Shown: positions 1-9,485 of the stretch, piece after piece
Layout of the letters: the number at the start of each line of letters is the position of its first letter
Position numbering within the stretch: position 1 is the stretch's first letter
DNA from: Caldilineaceae bacterium
GTDB lineage: Bacteria > Chloroflexota > Anaerolineae > Caldilineales > Caldilineaceae
Length of the DNA stretch: 64,000 bases
Direction of reading: 5' to 3'
NCBI GenBank assembly: GCA_020634755.1
Contig: JACKBC010000033.1
Location: 14,107 to 78,106 of the forward strand
Made by a program: the position numbers and the translations under genes
Notes under the pieces: generated by a model
Told to the model about the DNA's origin: nothing
What the model saw: only the letters and a program-made list of their open reading frames with translations
Database searches by the model: none

Positions 1-12
1 GTCCAATTGGGC

Positions 13-41
13 TTGACAACCGCAAATAAAAATGTTATAAT
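13..41 (+). promoter_or_regulatory. Consensus sigma-70 promoter
   Basis: TTGACA at 13-18 and TATAAT at 36-41 are both perfect hexamers separated by 17 bp, so transcription would start near 48. No convincing protein gene follows for 1.3 kb, so the product may be an untranslated RNA or a long leader. The surrounding DNA is AT-rich, which raises the chance of a fortuitous match, but a perfect pair at optimal spacing is rare. Confidence 0.6.
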
Positions 42-47
42 GAAAAA

Positions 48-200
48 TAGTTTACAAAAATAGACTCAGAATTTAAGTTTTCCCGTTTCATCCTGCGATT
101 TTTGGTGAGATAACTTCAAAGAGACCTCCCGTTTTGATGAAACTCCACCGGGTTTACCTCTACTAACACTTGAAGTTAAACGTCGTTGTCATACGAAAGT
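48..200 (+). ncRNA. Candidate structured RNA, pseudoknot-capable
   Basis: This is the stretch just downstream of the consensus promoter at 13-41. GTTTCATC (85-92) is complementary to GATGAAAC (136-143), and that stem can be extended by CCCG (82-85) with CGGG (149-152). ACTTCAA (113-119) is complementary to TTGAAGT (170-176). The two helices cross, as in an H-type pseudoknot. I do not recognise an RNA family, and the 3' end is unknown. A speculative call from pairing by eye. Confidence 0.3.
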
Positions 201-455
201 CTGCGTCAAAATTATCGGAATTTCATTATAATTTTGAGCGCAGGCATTTTTGTTCACTGTTTTAATATAACCAAGGGTGTCCTTTCCCAACGTCTCATAT
301 TGCATATCAAATTCTGCATCGTACGGCTTGCTACTAACCACCGTTTCATTACACCGCTCTCTTCAAACAGCTCGCCGCAATTTTGATTGAAGCAGAAAAT
401 CAATCCATATTACAAAACTATCGTAATCGTATAGTTACGTCGAGCATCCCTTTTT

Positions 456-497
456 GGCTAATCCCCAAAAATCAATATTTAAATTTTGGGGGAAGCC
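456..497. repeat. Intergenic hairpin
   Basis: GGCT at 456-459 followed by CCCCAAAAAT can pair with ATTTTGGGGG followed by AGCC ending at 497. The loop is AT-rich. No U-tract follows on either strand, so a terminator role is not clear. Confidence 0.4.
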
Positions 498-633
498 TTT
501 AACAATATTTCACTATATACGCTACGGAAATAAATAGAAGGCAGATTCACCCAACGAAACCGATGGCTGGATCGCTATAGCTGTTGCAGTGGTTGGAGTA
601 CAGAGGAAAGATATAGGATAAACGAGTAGTAGG

Positions 634-776
634 GTAAAAAAGGGAGGCGCTGATTTGATCAGCGCCTGAAGAGACCAAGAACAAAACTTTGGTAATGCAT
701 TTATTGCAGTAAATGCGTTACTACCCACAAGATTATCCCATAAGGGATAGTCTATAGCGCCGCTTTGTCTTTGGCT
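634..776 (-). ncRNA. Candidate small RNA of about 140 nt
   Basis: On the minus strand an extended -10 element (TGATATAAT, core at 788-783) would start a transcript near 776. It would end at a strong intrinsic terminator: GGCGCTGAT/ATCAGCGCC stem at 646-666 followed by six U at 640-635. In between are two more hairpins: TATCCC/GGGATA around 735-755, and GTAA-GCATTTA/TAAATGC-TTAC around 690-722. The layout of promoter, three stems and terminator looks like a stand-alone sRNA. A 68-codon ORF crosses the terminator and is unlikely to be real. It does not match tmRNA, SRP RNA, RNase P or 6S RNA as far as I can tell by eye. Confidence 0.45.
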
Positions 777-914
777 ATCTCTATTATATCACCTACGCAA
801 GTTTCCACAAAACCTCTCCCATTACAAAACATTACATTTTGGACAGAATCGCTTGCGAAGCTTACGCAATGCGGACAGATTAGTGCTTTTCTAGGCACGC
901 CTGTCCCTGTTAGA

Positions 915-1005
915 TCAGTATATCAGAAAAAGATGAAGCAAAAATGAGTTTAATATGAAGCATTCTTTCATTTAGTTTACATCTCTTTTCGTTGCGATCT
1001 ACTAA
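915..1005. repeat. Degenerate family-1 palindromic element
   Basis: The right end GTTGCGATCTACTAA (991-1005) matches the terminal repeat of the family-1 elements at 43476, 43842 and 44936. The left end TCAGTATATC (915-924) matches only the first ten bases. It looks like a decayed copy. The rest of 1006-1344 holds nothing I can name. Confidence 0.35.
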
Positions 1006-1344
1006 TAGATATTGTGCCACAGTTCGGGCCACTTATTCCGACGGCCATTCAATGGGTTTTATACGCTCACAATGTGAATTTGCTGCGATCCGCACATGCT
1101 GGAATTTGCAAGTGCTACCCGGGTATTCCACCTGTGCTGGTCCGGCTTTCAATATGATATACAGAAGTTCAATCCATAAGTGTCAACATGAACTGCTTCG
1201 AGGTTTTCCTTAAATTTAAATGGCTCTTTTGGATCTCAGGGGTTGCCAACGTGGCCGCATTACCCGAGATCCCGTTGCGCCATGTAAATGTACAGGAAAA
1301 CCTTCATGCTAATCAATGAAGTTCTTACACGGAGGAATTCTGCT

Positions 1345-4300
1345 ATGGTACGATGGTTAATCCAATTGAGTACGCGGCTACATTTTATTGTGGCCATCAT
1401 TGCCGCCGTGGTGCTGGTGGTGGGCATTACGCAACTGCGCACCATGCCGGTCGATGTATTTCCCGAGTTTAATCCCCCGCTTGTTGAAGTACAGACTGAA
1501 GCATTGGGGCTCTCTGCATCCGAAGTCGAATCGTTGATTACGGTTCCCATGGAGGCGGATCTGCTCAATGGGGTGGCCTGGCTGGACCAGATCTATTCTG
1601 AATCGGTAGCCGGCCTGGCCTCGATTCTCATGGTCTTTGAGCCTGGGACAGACCCAATTCGGGCGCGCCAGATGGTCCAAGAGCGCCTGACCCAGGCTCA
1701 TGCATTGCCCAATGTATCCAAGCCGCCCGTCATGTTGCAGCCGCTCTCTTCCAATAGCCGCGTCATGATGGTGGGGCTCACTTCAGACGATTTATCCATG
1801 ATCGAGTTGGGCGTGCTGGCGCGCTGGAACATCAAACCACGCTTGATGGGCGTACCCGGCGTGGCCAATGTGGCCGTGTGGGGCCATCGCGAACGCCAGC
1901 TTCAGGTACAGGTAGATCCCGCCGAGCTAAATGCCCAGGGCGTCTCTCTGTTTGATGTGGTCGAGACGGCCGGCGAAGCACTCTGGGTTTCCCCCCTGAC
2001 CTATCTCGAGTCCTCAAAGCCGGGCACGGGCGGCTGGATCGATACGCCGAACCAACGCCTGGGTATCCGTCATCTGCTGCCCATTGCCTCACCGGAAGAC
2101 CTGGGCAAAGTGGCCATAGTCAACAAGCCCGAACTAACGCTGGCCGATGTGTCCACTGTAGTTGAAGATCACCAGCCGCTGATTGGTGAAGCCATTGTGA
2201 ACGGCGCGCCCGGTCTGCTGATGGTGATTGAGAAATTCCCGTCGGCCAACACGCTGGAAGTAACAGATGCGCTCGAATCTACGCTAAACGACATGCGCCT
2301 GGGTCTGCCCGGTGTGACTATCGACACCTCGGTCTTCCGCCCAGCAAATTACATTGACGCCATGATTGGCAACCTCTCAACCTCCTTGTTGGTCGGTCTG
2401 GCGCTGGCGCTCATCGTCCTCTTCCTCTTCCTGTGGAACTGGCGCACCGCCATTGTGGCCCTCGTGACCATTCCGCTGTCGCTCATCGCGGCCGGCCTGG
2501 TGCTCTACTGGCGAGGAGCTACGCTCAATGCCATGACGATTGCCGGTTTGGTCATGGCGCTAGGGGTCATTATTGATGATGTGGTAATTGATGTGGAAAA
2601 TATCGCGCGCCGCATGCGCGAAGCGCGCGCCAATGGGACAGAAGCTTCCCTGGTGAACGCCATCCGCAGTGGCTCTCTGGAGATGCGCGGCTCGATTATT
2701 TATGCCACGCTGATTCTGCTGCTGATTGCAATGCCGGCCTTTTTCATTCAGGGGCTCACCGGCCTCTTCTTCCAGCCGCTGGTTGTTTCATACGTCGTTG
2801 CCATCCTCACCTCGCTGGTGGTGGCGCTGTTGATTACACCGGGGCTCACCCTGTTTCTCATGTATAAAGGCTCAACCTCATCCACCGATTCACCGCTGAA
2901 TCGCGCCTTCCAGGGCGTTTATGGCGCTCTGGTCGGCCTGATTTCGGGGCGCGGGGCCATTGCCGCCTTGGTGCTGGCCGGCGTTCTGATTGTCGTGGGA
3001 TTAGCCATGTTGCCATTCCTATCACCTTCGTTTGTGCCAAACCTCAAGCAGAGCAGCCTGCGCATCCAGTGGGACGCGGCGCCGGGCACTTCGCACACGG
3101 CTATGGTGCGGACGATTCAGCAGGCAAGCGCCGACTTGGAAGCACTATCCGGTGTGAACGCCGTCAGCGCCCATGTGGGCCGCGCCGAAACCGGAGACCA
3201 GAAAGTTGGCATCAACTCTGCCGAGCTGTGGGTCAACCTGGATTCGTCGGCAAACTACGATCAGACTGTGGCTGAAATTCGTGATGTAACCAATAGTTTC
3301 CCCGGTGTCTTTCGGAATGTAGGAAGCTATATGCCGGACCGCACCGGCCAGGCCCTGCTGGGACCAGCCGCCGATCTCGTGGTGCGCATCTACGGTGTAG
3401 ATCTGGATGTAATCAATGATACAACCAAGAAAATTGCCGAGACGATAGCGACCGTAAATGGCGTTGCTGATGCACGACCCGATGAGCAAATCCTAGAGCC
3501 ACAGGTGGAGATCGAGGTCAACCTGGACGCGGCTGACCAGTTTGGCCTCAAGCCCGGTGACGTACGCCGTCAGGCCACAACCCTGCTCTCTGGTTTGCAG
3601 GTGGGCAGTCTGTTTGAAGAGCAGAAAGTCTTCGACGTGGTTGTGTGGAGCAAGCCTGAATTGCGCGATAACCTGAGCGATGTGCACAACATGCTCATTG
3701 ATACACCCGATGGTGGTCAGGTCCGTTTGGGTGAAGTGGCCACGGTCACCATTGTGCCCACGCCCATCATCATCAAGCGCGATGCCGTTTCACGCTATAT
3801 GGATATTGCCGTCACCCTGGCCGGACGCAGTGCAGAGGCCGTCACGGCGGATATCAAAGATAGCCTTCAAACCGTGGAGTTCCCGCTCGAATATCGCGCC
3901 GAAGTATTGGGAGAAAGCCTGTCTCAACAGACATCCCGCCAGCGCACTTTGGTGCTGCTCGTGGCCGCGCTCATTGGCATTTATCTGCTGATTCAGGCGG
4001 CGTTTGGCGGCTGGCGGCTAGCCTTAGCCGTTATGTTGGCCATGGTGGCCGCGCTCTCCGGCGGTTTGGTGGGCGCCGTATTGACCGGTGGTCTTACCTT
4101 GGGTGCGCTCTTCGGCCTGATGGCGATTCTGGGTATTGCCGTGCGCAATAGCCTGGTTACCCTACACCATGCGCAAGGTATGGAACGCGCCGGTCTGGAA
4201 TTTGGACCGGACCTAGTAACCAGAGCGGCCAAAGAACGGGCCGGCGTCATTTTGACCACGGCGTTGGTCACGGCAGTGGCTATTTTGCCGCTGATTTTCT

Positions 4301-4482
4301 TGGGCAACATTGCCGGCCAGGAGCTGCTCAATACGCTGGCCATTGTACTGCTGTGTGGCCTGGTTACGACGACATTGGTAAATTTGCTGGTGATCCCAGC
4401 CCTGTATGCACAGTTCCATCCAGAGCCCGATAGTGAAGATCTTTATCTGACAGACCAGGTCGTCATGGGCGCGGCTGACTAG
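1345..4482 (+). CDS. RND family efflux permease (CusA/CzcA-AcrB superfamily)
   Basis: Inner-membrane proton-driven efflux pump of 1045 aa, close to the usual 1020-1060. The start at 1345 is chosen because GGAGG (1331-1335) lies ten bases upstream; an upstream in-frame ATG lacks a site. The N-terminus has the first membrane helix and the family signature MPVDVFPEF near residue 40. The TM4 motif IIDDVVIDVEN carries the two adjacent aspartates of the AcrB proton relay rather than the CzcA pattern. Two clusters of membrane segments flank large periplasmic/extracytoplasmic loops. It heads a three-gene unit with a short adaptor lipoprotein and a second pump. The substrate cannot be told from sequence; metal and drug pumps share these motifs. 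Confidence 0.93.
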   Translation: MVRWLIQLSTRLHFIVAIIAAVVLVVGITQLRTMPVDVFPEFNPPLVEVQTEALGLSASEVESLITVPMEADLLNGVAWLDQIYSESVAGLASILMVFEPGTDPIRARQMVQERLTQAHALPNVSKPPVMLQPLSSNSRVMMVGLTSDDLSMIELGVLARWNIKPRLMGVPGVANVAVWGHRERQLQVQVDPAELNAQGVSLFDVVETAGEALWVSPLTYLESSKPGTGGWIDTPNQRLGIRHLLPIASPEDLGKVAIVNKPELTLADVSTVVEDHQPLIGEAIVNGAPGLLMVIEKFPSANTLEVTDALESTLNDMRLGLPGVTIDTSVFRPANYIDAMIGNLSTSLLVGLALALIVLFLFLWNWRTAIVALVTIPLSLIAAGLVLYWRGATLNAMTIAGLVMALGVIIDDVVIDVENIARRMREARANGTEASLVNAIRSGSLEMRGSIIYATLILLLIAMPAFFIQGLTGLFFQPLVVSYVVAILTSLVVALLITPGLTLFLMYKGSTSSTDSPLNRAFQGVYGALVGLISGRGAIAALVLAGVLIVVGLAMLPFLSPSFVPNLKQSSLRIQWDAAPGTSHTAMVRTIQQASADLEALSGVNAVSAHVGRAETGDQKVGINSAELWVNLDSSANYDQTVAEIRDVTNSFPGVFRNVGSYMPDRTGQALLGPAADLVVRIYGVDLDVINDTTKKIAETIATVNGVADARPDEQILEPQVEIEVNLDAADQFGLKPGDVRRQATTLLSGLQVGSLFEEQKVFDVVVWSKPELRDNLSDVHNMLIDTPDGGQVRLGEVATVTIVPTPIIIKRDAVSRYMDIAVTLAGRSAEAVTADIKDSLQTVEFPLEYRAEVLGESLSQQTSRQRTLVLLVAALIGIYLLIQAAFGGWRLALAVMLAMVAALSGGLVGAVLTGGLTLGALFGLMAILGIAVRNSLVTLHHAQGMERAGLEFGPDLVTRAAKERAGVILTTALVTAVAILPLIFLGNIAGQELLNTLAIVLLCGLVTTTLVNLLVIPALYAQFHPEPDSEDLYLTDQVVMGAAD

Positions 4483-4530
4483 AACAAATTGCGATCTACC
4501 GATTCTATCTTTCACAGGAGGATACAACAC

Positions 4531-4959
4531 ATGCTTCACCCTAATCGTTACCCGATGTTCATCCTGATTCTCATGCTCACTGTGGCGCTGGCGGGCTGCG
4601 GCGCCAAAGAGGGCGCTTCTGCCGAAAAAGTGCAGCCGGCCACTTCGGACAATGGCACAGTTGTTTTAACCGAAAAAGCGGCCGACCGGCTCCAGGTGGA
4701 GACGGCTGCCGTACGCGAGGAGCAGATCGATGGCCAAACGCGGCTGGTGGTTCCCTACAGCGCGCTGATCTACGATAACAATGGCGGCACCTGGATTTAT
4801 ACAAGTCCAGATCCTTTGACCTATGTGCGCACGGCGGTAACTGTCGATTTTATTGAGGGTGACATGGTGGTGCTGGCCGATGGACCAGGTGTAGGCACAG
4901 ATGTGGCCACCGTGGCCGTGGCTGAACTATATGGCACGGATACAGGAGTTGGCAAATGA
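4531..4959 (+). CDS. Short lipoprotein adaptor of RND pump (membrane-fusion C-terminal part only)
   Basis: A 142-aa lipoprotein: hydrophobic signal followed by lipobox LAGC near residue 27. The ATG at 4531 has GGAGG at 4518-4522. The mature part (VPYSALIYDNNGGTWIY ... YVRTAVTV) resembles the barrel and membrane-proximal end of RND membrane-fusion proteins, which are normally 300-450 aa. The coiled-coil hairpin and lipoyl domain are absent. The gene overlaps the next pump gene by ATGA, implying translational coupling. No TolC-like outer membrane channel gene is nearby. Either a minimal adaptor suited to a cell without an outer membrane, or a remnant; the intact frame and signal favour a working protein. 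Confidence 0.75.
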   Translation: MLHPNRYPMFILILMLTVALAGCGAKEGASAEKVQPATSDNGTVVLTEKAADRLQVETAAVREEQIDGQTRLVVPYSALIYDNNGGTWIYTSPDPLTYVRTAVTVDFIEGDMVVLADGPGVGTDVATVAVAELYGTDTGVGK

Positions 4960-7900
4960 GCGAACTACGCAGAATTGTTGAGCTAAGCTTACGCTATCGC
5001 TATCTGACCTGTTTTATAGCGGTGCTGCTGCTCGTCTTTGGTGTGGCGCAAGTGCGCGGCATGCCGGTGGATGTGTTCCCAGAGTTTGCACCGCCGCAAG
5101 TAGAGATTCAAACGCCCTGTCTTGGCCTCTCGGCGGAAGAGGTGGAAGCACTGGTGACGTCTCCCATGGAAGAAGCCTTTAACGGTCTGCCTGGTCTCAG
5201 CGTCATGCGCTCCAAGTCCGTGGAGCAGCTTTCGTCAATCAAGCTTATCTTCGAGCGCGGCACCAACTTAATGGAAGCGCGCCAGGCCATTCAGGAACGG
5301 TTGACGCTGGTGGTGCCCACGTTGCCCACATGGGCGGCGCCGCCACATATGATGCCGCCGCTCTCTTCCACCGCCCGCACGGTGAAAGTCGGCATTAGCA
5401 GCGATACCCGTTCGGTGGAAGAACTTTCCATGATCACCTATTGGACCATCCGCGAGCGCCTGCTGCGCGTGCCGGGTGTGGCCAACGTGGCCATTTGGGG
5501 CGAGCGGATTCAGATTCCCACGGTACAGGTGGACCCCGCGCGTCTAGCCCAGCACGGGTTGACCGTTGAACAGATCCTGCAAGCCACTTCCGACACGCTG
5601 GATTCGGGCATGGTGCAGTTTTCCAGCGGCGCCGTCGTGGGCACGGGCGGCTACTTGGACACCCCCAACCAGCGGCTGCCCATTCATTTCAAACTGCCCA
5701 TTGAATCGGCAGAACAGCTTGGTGACGTCGCCATTGGGAAGACATCTGCCGACGGCAAAGCGCTGGTGATGAACGATGTGGCCAACGTGGTGGACGACAC
5801 CTGGCCCATGATCGGCGATGCCGTGGTAGATGGCGGTGAAGGGCTGCTGTTGATTGTAGAAAAGTTCCCTTGGGCCAACACAGTGTCTGTGACTAATGGC
5901 GTAGAAGAAGCGTTTGCGGAGATGAAGCCGGGCCTGCCGGGCATCAACATTGACACAACCATCTTCCGCCCAGCCACCTTTGTGGAAATGTCCATCGAAA
6001 ACCTGACCAATGCCATCTTAATTGGCGCGCTGTTGGTCATCGTGGTGCTGTTGCTCTTCCTCTACGAATGGCGCATTGCGCTAATCAGCGCCACCATTAT
6101 TCCGCTCTCGCTGATGGCCACTTTGCTGGTGCTGCCGCTCTTTGGCGCCACCGTATCGACCATTAACGTCATGGTATTGGCTGGGTTGGTGATTGCCGTG
6201 GGCGCCGTGGTGGATGACGCCATTGTGGATGTGGAAAATATTGTGCGCCGGCTGCGCCAACAGCGGGCGGAAGGCGCCGATATCCCCACTTCGCGCATTA
6301 TTGTAGAGGCTTCGGTCGAAGTGCGCAACGCCATTATCTATGCCTCTATGATTGAAGCCGTGGCCTTGGCTCCGGTCTTCTTCCTAGAGGGGCTGTCGGG
6401 CGCCTTCTTCCAGCCGCTGGCCCTGGCCTATGTGATCGCCGTGCTGGTTTCCGGCCTGATTGCGCTGACCATTACGCCGGCGCTCAGCTTTATCCTGCTG
6501 CGCAACGCGCCGTTGGAAAAGCGCGAGTCACCGATTATGCCCTGGCTGCATCGCACCTATGAACGCATGTTGACGCCCATTGCCAAAGCGCCAGCCACGG
6601 CCTTTATTGCCTTTGTGGTGATTGTGGCGGCAGGCATTGGCATCTATCCACGACTGGGCCAAGAGCTGCTGCCTTCGTTTAAAGAGCGCGACTTTCTGAT
6701 GCACTGGCTGACCAAGCCCGGCACTTCGCATCCTGAAATGGTGCGCATCTCTCAGCTGGCTTGTCAAGAGCTGATGACCATTGAGGGTGTGCGCAACTGT
6801 GGTTCGCACATTGGGCAGGCGCTGCTGATGGATGAAATATATGGCGTCTACTTTGGCGAAAATTGGATCAGCGTAGACCCGTCGGTCGATTATGAGGAGA
6901 CGTTGGCTAAGGTGCAGTCCATGGTGGATGGCTATCCCGGACTCTATCGCGATGTGCAGACCTATCTCAAAGAGCGCATCCGCGAGGTATTGACCGGTTC
7001 CAGCCACCCCATTGTGGTCCGCATTTATGGCGAAGATATGGACGTTTTGCGGGCCAAAGCCGATGAAGTAAAGGCCAAGCTGGATGAGATCTCCGGCCTC
7101 AAGGATCAGCATGTGGAATTTCTGGTCGATGTGCCCCAAATCGATGTAAAGGTAGATCTGGTGAAAGCCCAAGCCTACGGCTTGAAACCGGGCGATGTCC
7201 GGCGACGAGCGGGCTATCTGATGGCCGGTGAAGAAGCCGGCGATATTCATCAGGCGCATCGCACTTTTGATGTGAATATCTGGAGCACGCCTAACTACCG
7301 CGATAGCTTGACCGATGTTTATAATCTGCCCATTGATACACCGGATGGCGGTCAGGTGGCGCTCTCTGAGATTGCCGATATCAACATTGTGCCTACCGCC
7401 AATGGCATCAATCGCGAAAATCTGGCCCGCCGCATCACGGTAGATGCCGAACTGGAAGAGGGGCACGATCTGGGCGCGGCCATTGCCGAGGTGGAACAGG
7501 CGCTGCAAGAGGTTGAGTGGCCCATTGGCTACTATCCGCAATTGGTGGGTGAGTATGCCGAACGTCAGGCCGCTTCGCAAAATCTGCAACGCATCGCCAT
7601 TATATCGGCCATTCTGATCTTCCTGCTGCTCTACATCTCGTTTGGCAGCGCCCGCATGGCGCTCATGTCGTTCCTGAGCTTGCCGGCCGCACTGGTGGGC
7701 GGCGTGTTGGCGGCCTACTTTACCGGCGGTATTCTATCGCTGGGTTCGCTGGTCGGTTTTCTCACCATTCTGGGCATTGCCGCCCGCAACGGCATTATGC
7801 TGATTAATCACTATCAGCATCTGGAAGAATATGAGGGCGAAGCCTTTGGGCTCAACCTGATTATTCGCGGCGCCAAGGAGCGGGTGTCGCCCATCCTGAT

Positions 7901-8117
7901 GACTGGTTTGACTACCGGTCTGGCGCTGGTGCCGCTGGTGATCTCCGGCAACTTGCCCGGCCACGAAATCGAGCACCCCATGGCCATTGTAATTTTGGGC
8001 GGCCTGATCACGTCGACGCTGGTCAACTTGTTCATCGTGCCGGCGCTCTACATGATCTTTGGCAACCGTCATCTGACGCCCGCCGAACCCGATGCGGGCG
8101 CCATGGCCGCAGCGTAA
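4956..8117 (+). CDS. RND family efflux permease, second copy
   Basis: A 1053-aa pump of the same subfamily as the one at 1345-4482, with matching signature MPVDVFPEF near residue 37 and TM4 motif VVDDAIVDVENI. Its ATG sits inside the stop of the adaptor gene (ATGA at 4956-4959). The two pumps are similar along their whole length but clearly diverged, so they are old paralogues. RND permeases act as trimers; two co-expressed permeases could form a mixed trimer, as known for MdtB/MdtC, or work separately. That is inference. The 3' side is followed by a palindromic repeat, which may end the transcript. Confidence 0.93.
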   Translation: MSELRRIVELSLRYRYLTCFIAVLLLVFGVAQVRGMPVDVFPEFAPPQVEIQTPCLGLSAEEVEALVTSPMEEAFNGLPGLSVMRSKSVEQLSSIKLIFERGTNLMEARQAIQERLTLVVPTLPTWAAPPHMMPPLSSTARTVKVGISSDTRSVEELSMITYWTIRERLLRVPGVANVAIWGERIQIPTVQVDPARLAQHGLTVEQILQATSDTLDSGMVQFSSGAVVGTGGYLDTPNQRLPIHFKLPIESAEQLGDVAIGKTSADGKALVMNDVANVVDDTWPMIGDAVVDGGEGLLLIVEKFPWANTVSVTNGVEEAFAEMKPGLPGINIDTTIFRPATFVEMSIENLTNAILIGALLVIVVLLLFLYEWRIALISATIIPLSLMATLLVLPLFGATVSTINVMVLAGLVIAVGAVVDDAIVDVENIVRRLRQQRAEGADIPTSRIIVEASVEVRNAIIYASMIEAVALAPVFFLEGLSGAFFQPLALAYVIAVLVSGLIALTITPALSFILLRNAPLEKRESPIMPWLHRTYERMLTPIAKAPATAFIAFVVIVAAGIGIYPRLGQELLPSFKERDFLMHWLTKPGTSHPEMVRISQLACQELMTIEGVRNCGSHIGQALLMDEIYGVYFGENWISVDPSVDYEETLAKVQSMVDGYPGLYRDVQTYLKERIREVLTGSSHPIVVRIYGEDMDVLRAKADEVKAKLDEISGLKDQHVEFLVDVPQIDVKVDLVKAQAYGLKPGDVRRRAGYLMAGEEAGDIHQAHRTFDVNIWSTPNYRDSLTDVYNLPIDTPDGGQVALSEIADINIVPTANGINRENLARRITVDAELEEGHDLGAAIAEVEQALQEVEWPIGYYPQLVGEYAERQAASQNLQRIAIISAILIFLLLYISFGSARMALMSFLSLPAALVGGVLAAYFTGGILSLGSLVGFLTILGIAARNGIMLINHYQHLEEYEGEAFGLNLIIRGAKERVSPILMTGLTTGLALVPLVISGNLPGHEIEHPMAIVILGGLITSTLVNLFIVPALYMIFGNRHLTPAEPDAGAMAAA

Positions 8118-8141
8118 GCGTGGCGTGAAGTGAATTTCGAG

Positions 8142-8256
8142 TCAATGTCATGCAGGTAAGCCCACTTCAAGTGCGACGCACGGTGAGCCACCCGAATGTT
8201 AGGGCCCAAATGTCCGCCACCGTATGACGCACTTTTCGCTCACCTTATGACATTGA
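8142..8256. repeat. Family-6 palindromic element
   Basis: TCAATGTCAT at 8142-8151 is the exact complement of ATGACATTGA at 8247-8256. Inside, AAGTGCG and GTGAGC blocks pair with matching blocks of the other arm, giving a 115-bp imperfect palindrome. A related element with the same GTGCGACGCAC core lies at 61384-61528, and a fragment near 50808. It fills most of the 228-bp gap between the pump operon and the next gene. Confidence 0.6.
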
Positions 8257-8345
8257 ATTTCTAGTTATCAACGTGACCGGCGTCAAAGGCGATGTCGGTC
8301 ATGTTGGTATGACTGCCTGTAACTATGTACTTTGAGGAGAGTAAA

Positions 8346-9440
8346 ATGCGCCGATTACATTTTGTGTCTGGTCTGATTGTTCTAATTTTGGTATTCAGTT
8401 TAGCCGCCTGTGGCGGCAGTAACACGGGCACAGTCTCAGAGGTTGGTTCGGCAGAGGAGAGCGCGCCAGCCGACGCAGAATCAACTACCGCGGAAGAAGC
8501 CGCGCCCACCGAAGAGCCAGCGGCAGAGCCAACCGAGGAGCCAGCGGCAGAAGAAGCGACCACGGATGAGGAACCGACAGAGGAGCCTGCCGAAGAAGCA
8601 ACCGCGGCCCCCGCCGAGGAGGAGGCGGCAGAAGGTGAGGCAGCAGAAGCCACCACTATGGAGGAAGGAAGCATGGTGGAGCCGGAATTTGCCGAAATGG
8701 ACCCGGCCAATTTCACCAATTCCGCAGTCATTGATAATGCATGGATGCCCATGCTACCCGGTATGCACTGGGCCTACGAAGGCGAAACCATTGAAGATGG
8801 TGAAAGCGTTCCCCACCGCATTGAGTTCACCGTGACCGATCTAACCAAGGAAATTGATGGTGTGCAAAATATTGTGGCGTGGGTGGTGGATATTAGCAAT
8901 GATGAAGTGGTGGAGAGCGAACTCTCTTTCTACGCCCAAGATGATGATGGCACGGTCTGGTATTTTGGTGAATATCCCGAAGAATATGAGGAGGGCGAAT
9001 TGATCGCCGCACCGACCTGGATCGCTGGGCAGGAAGAGGCCAAAGCGGGCGTCAAAATGGTGAAGGAACCCACACTGGATATGCCGGTCTATTATCAGGG
9101 ATGGGGCCCCGCCGTGGAATGGTCTGATTTTGGCAAAGTGGCTCGCATGGGGGAGGAAGTTTGTGTGGCCGTGGATTGCTATCAGGATGTGCTGGTTATT
9201 GATGAATCCAGCCTGGGCGAAGAAGGCGCGTTCCAGCAGAAATTCTATGCGCGCGATGTGGGCAATATCAGCGTGGAGTGGACGGGTGAAGACGCCTCGA
9301 AAGAGACGCTGGAAATGGTGGTTTTTGCAGAGCTGGACGCCGATGCCCTGGCCGAAATTCACCAACTGGCCATGGAACAAGAGGCGCGCGCCTACGAAAA
9401 TAGCCCCGATGTGTATGGGCAAACTGCGCCCATGGAGTAG
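8346..9440 (+). CDS. Secreted lipoprotein of unknown function with acidic Ala/Glu/Thr linker
   Basis: A 364-aa lipoprotein. The ATG at 8346 is preceded by GAGGAGA at 8334-8340. Signal peptide then lipobox LAAC near residue 22. Residues about 30-115 are a low-complexity linker of Glu, Ala, Pro and Thr (repeats of EEPAAEPTEEP type) that would hold the folded part away from the membrane. The folded part (about 120-345) begins with FTNSAVIDNAWMPMLPG, a start seen in a widespread family of uncharacterised exported proteins with W-Y-E-G type beta-rich domains. No catalytic motif is evident. It stands alone between repeat elements. Confidence 0.8.
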   Translation: MRRLHFVSGLIVLILVFSLAACGGSNTGTVSEVGSAEESAPADAESTTAEEAAPTEEPAAEPTEEPAAEEATTDEEPTEEPAEEATAAPAEEEAAEGEAAEATTMEEGSMVEPEFAEMDPANFTNSAVIDNAWMPMLPGMHWAYEGETIEDGESVPHRIEFTVTDLTKEIDGVQNIVAWVVDISNDEVVESELSFYAQDDDGTVWYFGEYPEEYEEGELIAAPTWIAGQEEAKAGVKMVKEPTLDMPVYYQGWGPAVEWSDFGKVARMGEEVCVAVDCYQDVLVIDESSLGEEGAFQQKFYARDVGNISVEWTGEDASKETLEMVVFAELDADALAEIHQLAMEQEARAYENSPDVYGQTAPME

Positions 9441-9485
9441 CATTTGTTGCCATGCTGTGTTGACTAGCGTTGCTGAAAGTCAATA

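Noticed and set aside
186..386. 66-codon ORF in the AT-rich left region
   Set aside because: No ribosome-binding site, no recognisable motif, and composition typical of random AT-rich translation.
522..728. 68-codon minus-strand ORF
   Set aside because: It runs through a strong intrinsic terminator at 634-667 and has no ribosome-binding site; the structured RNA reading is better.
6528..7589. 353-codon minus-strand ORF inside the second RND gene
   Set aside because: It is the antisense shadow of a well-conserved pump gene and shows only the reversed codon pattern.
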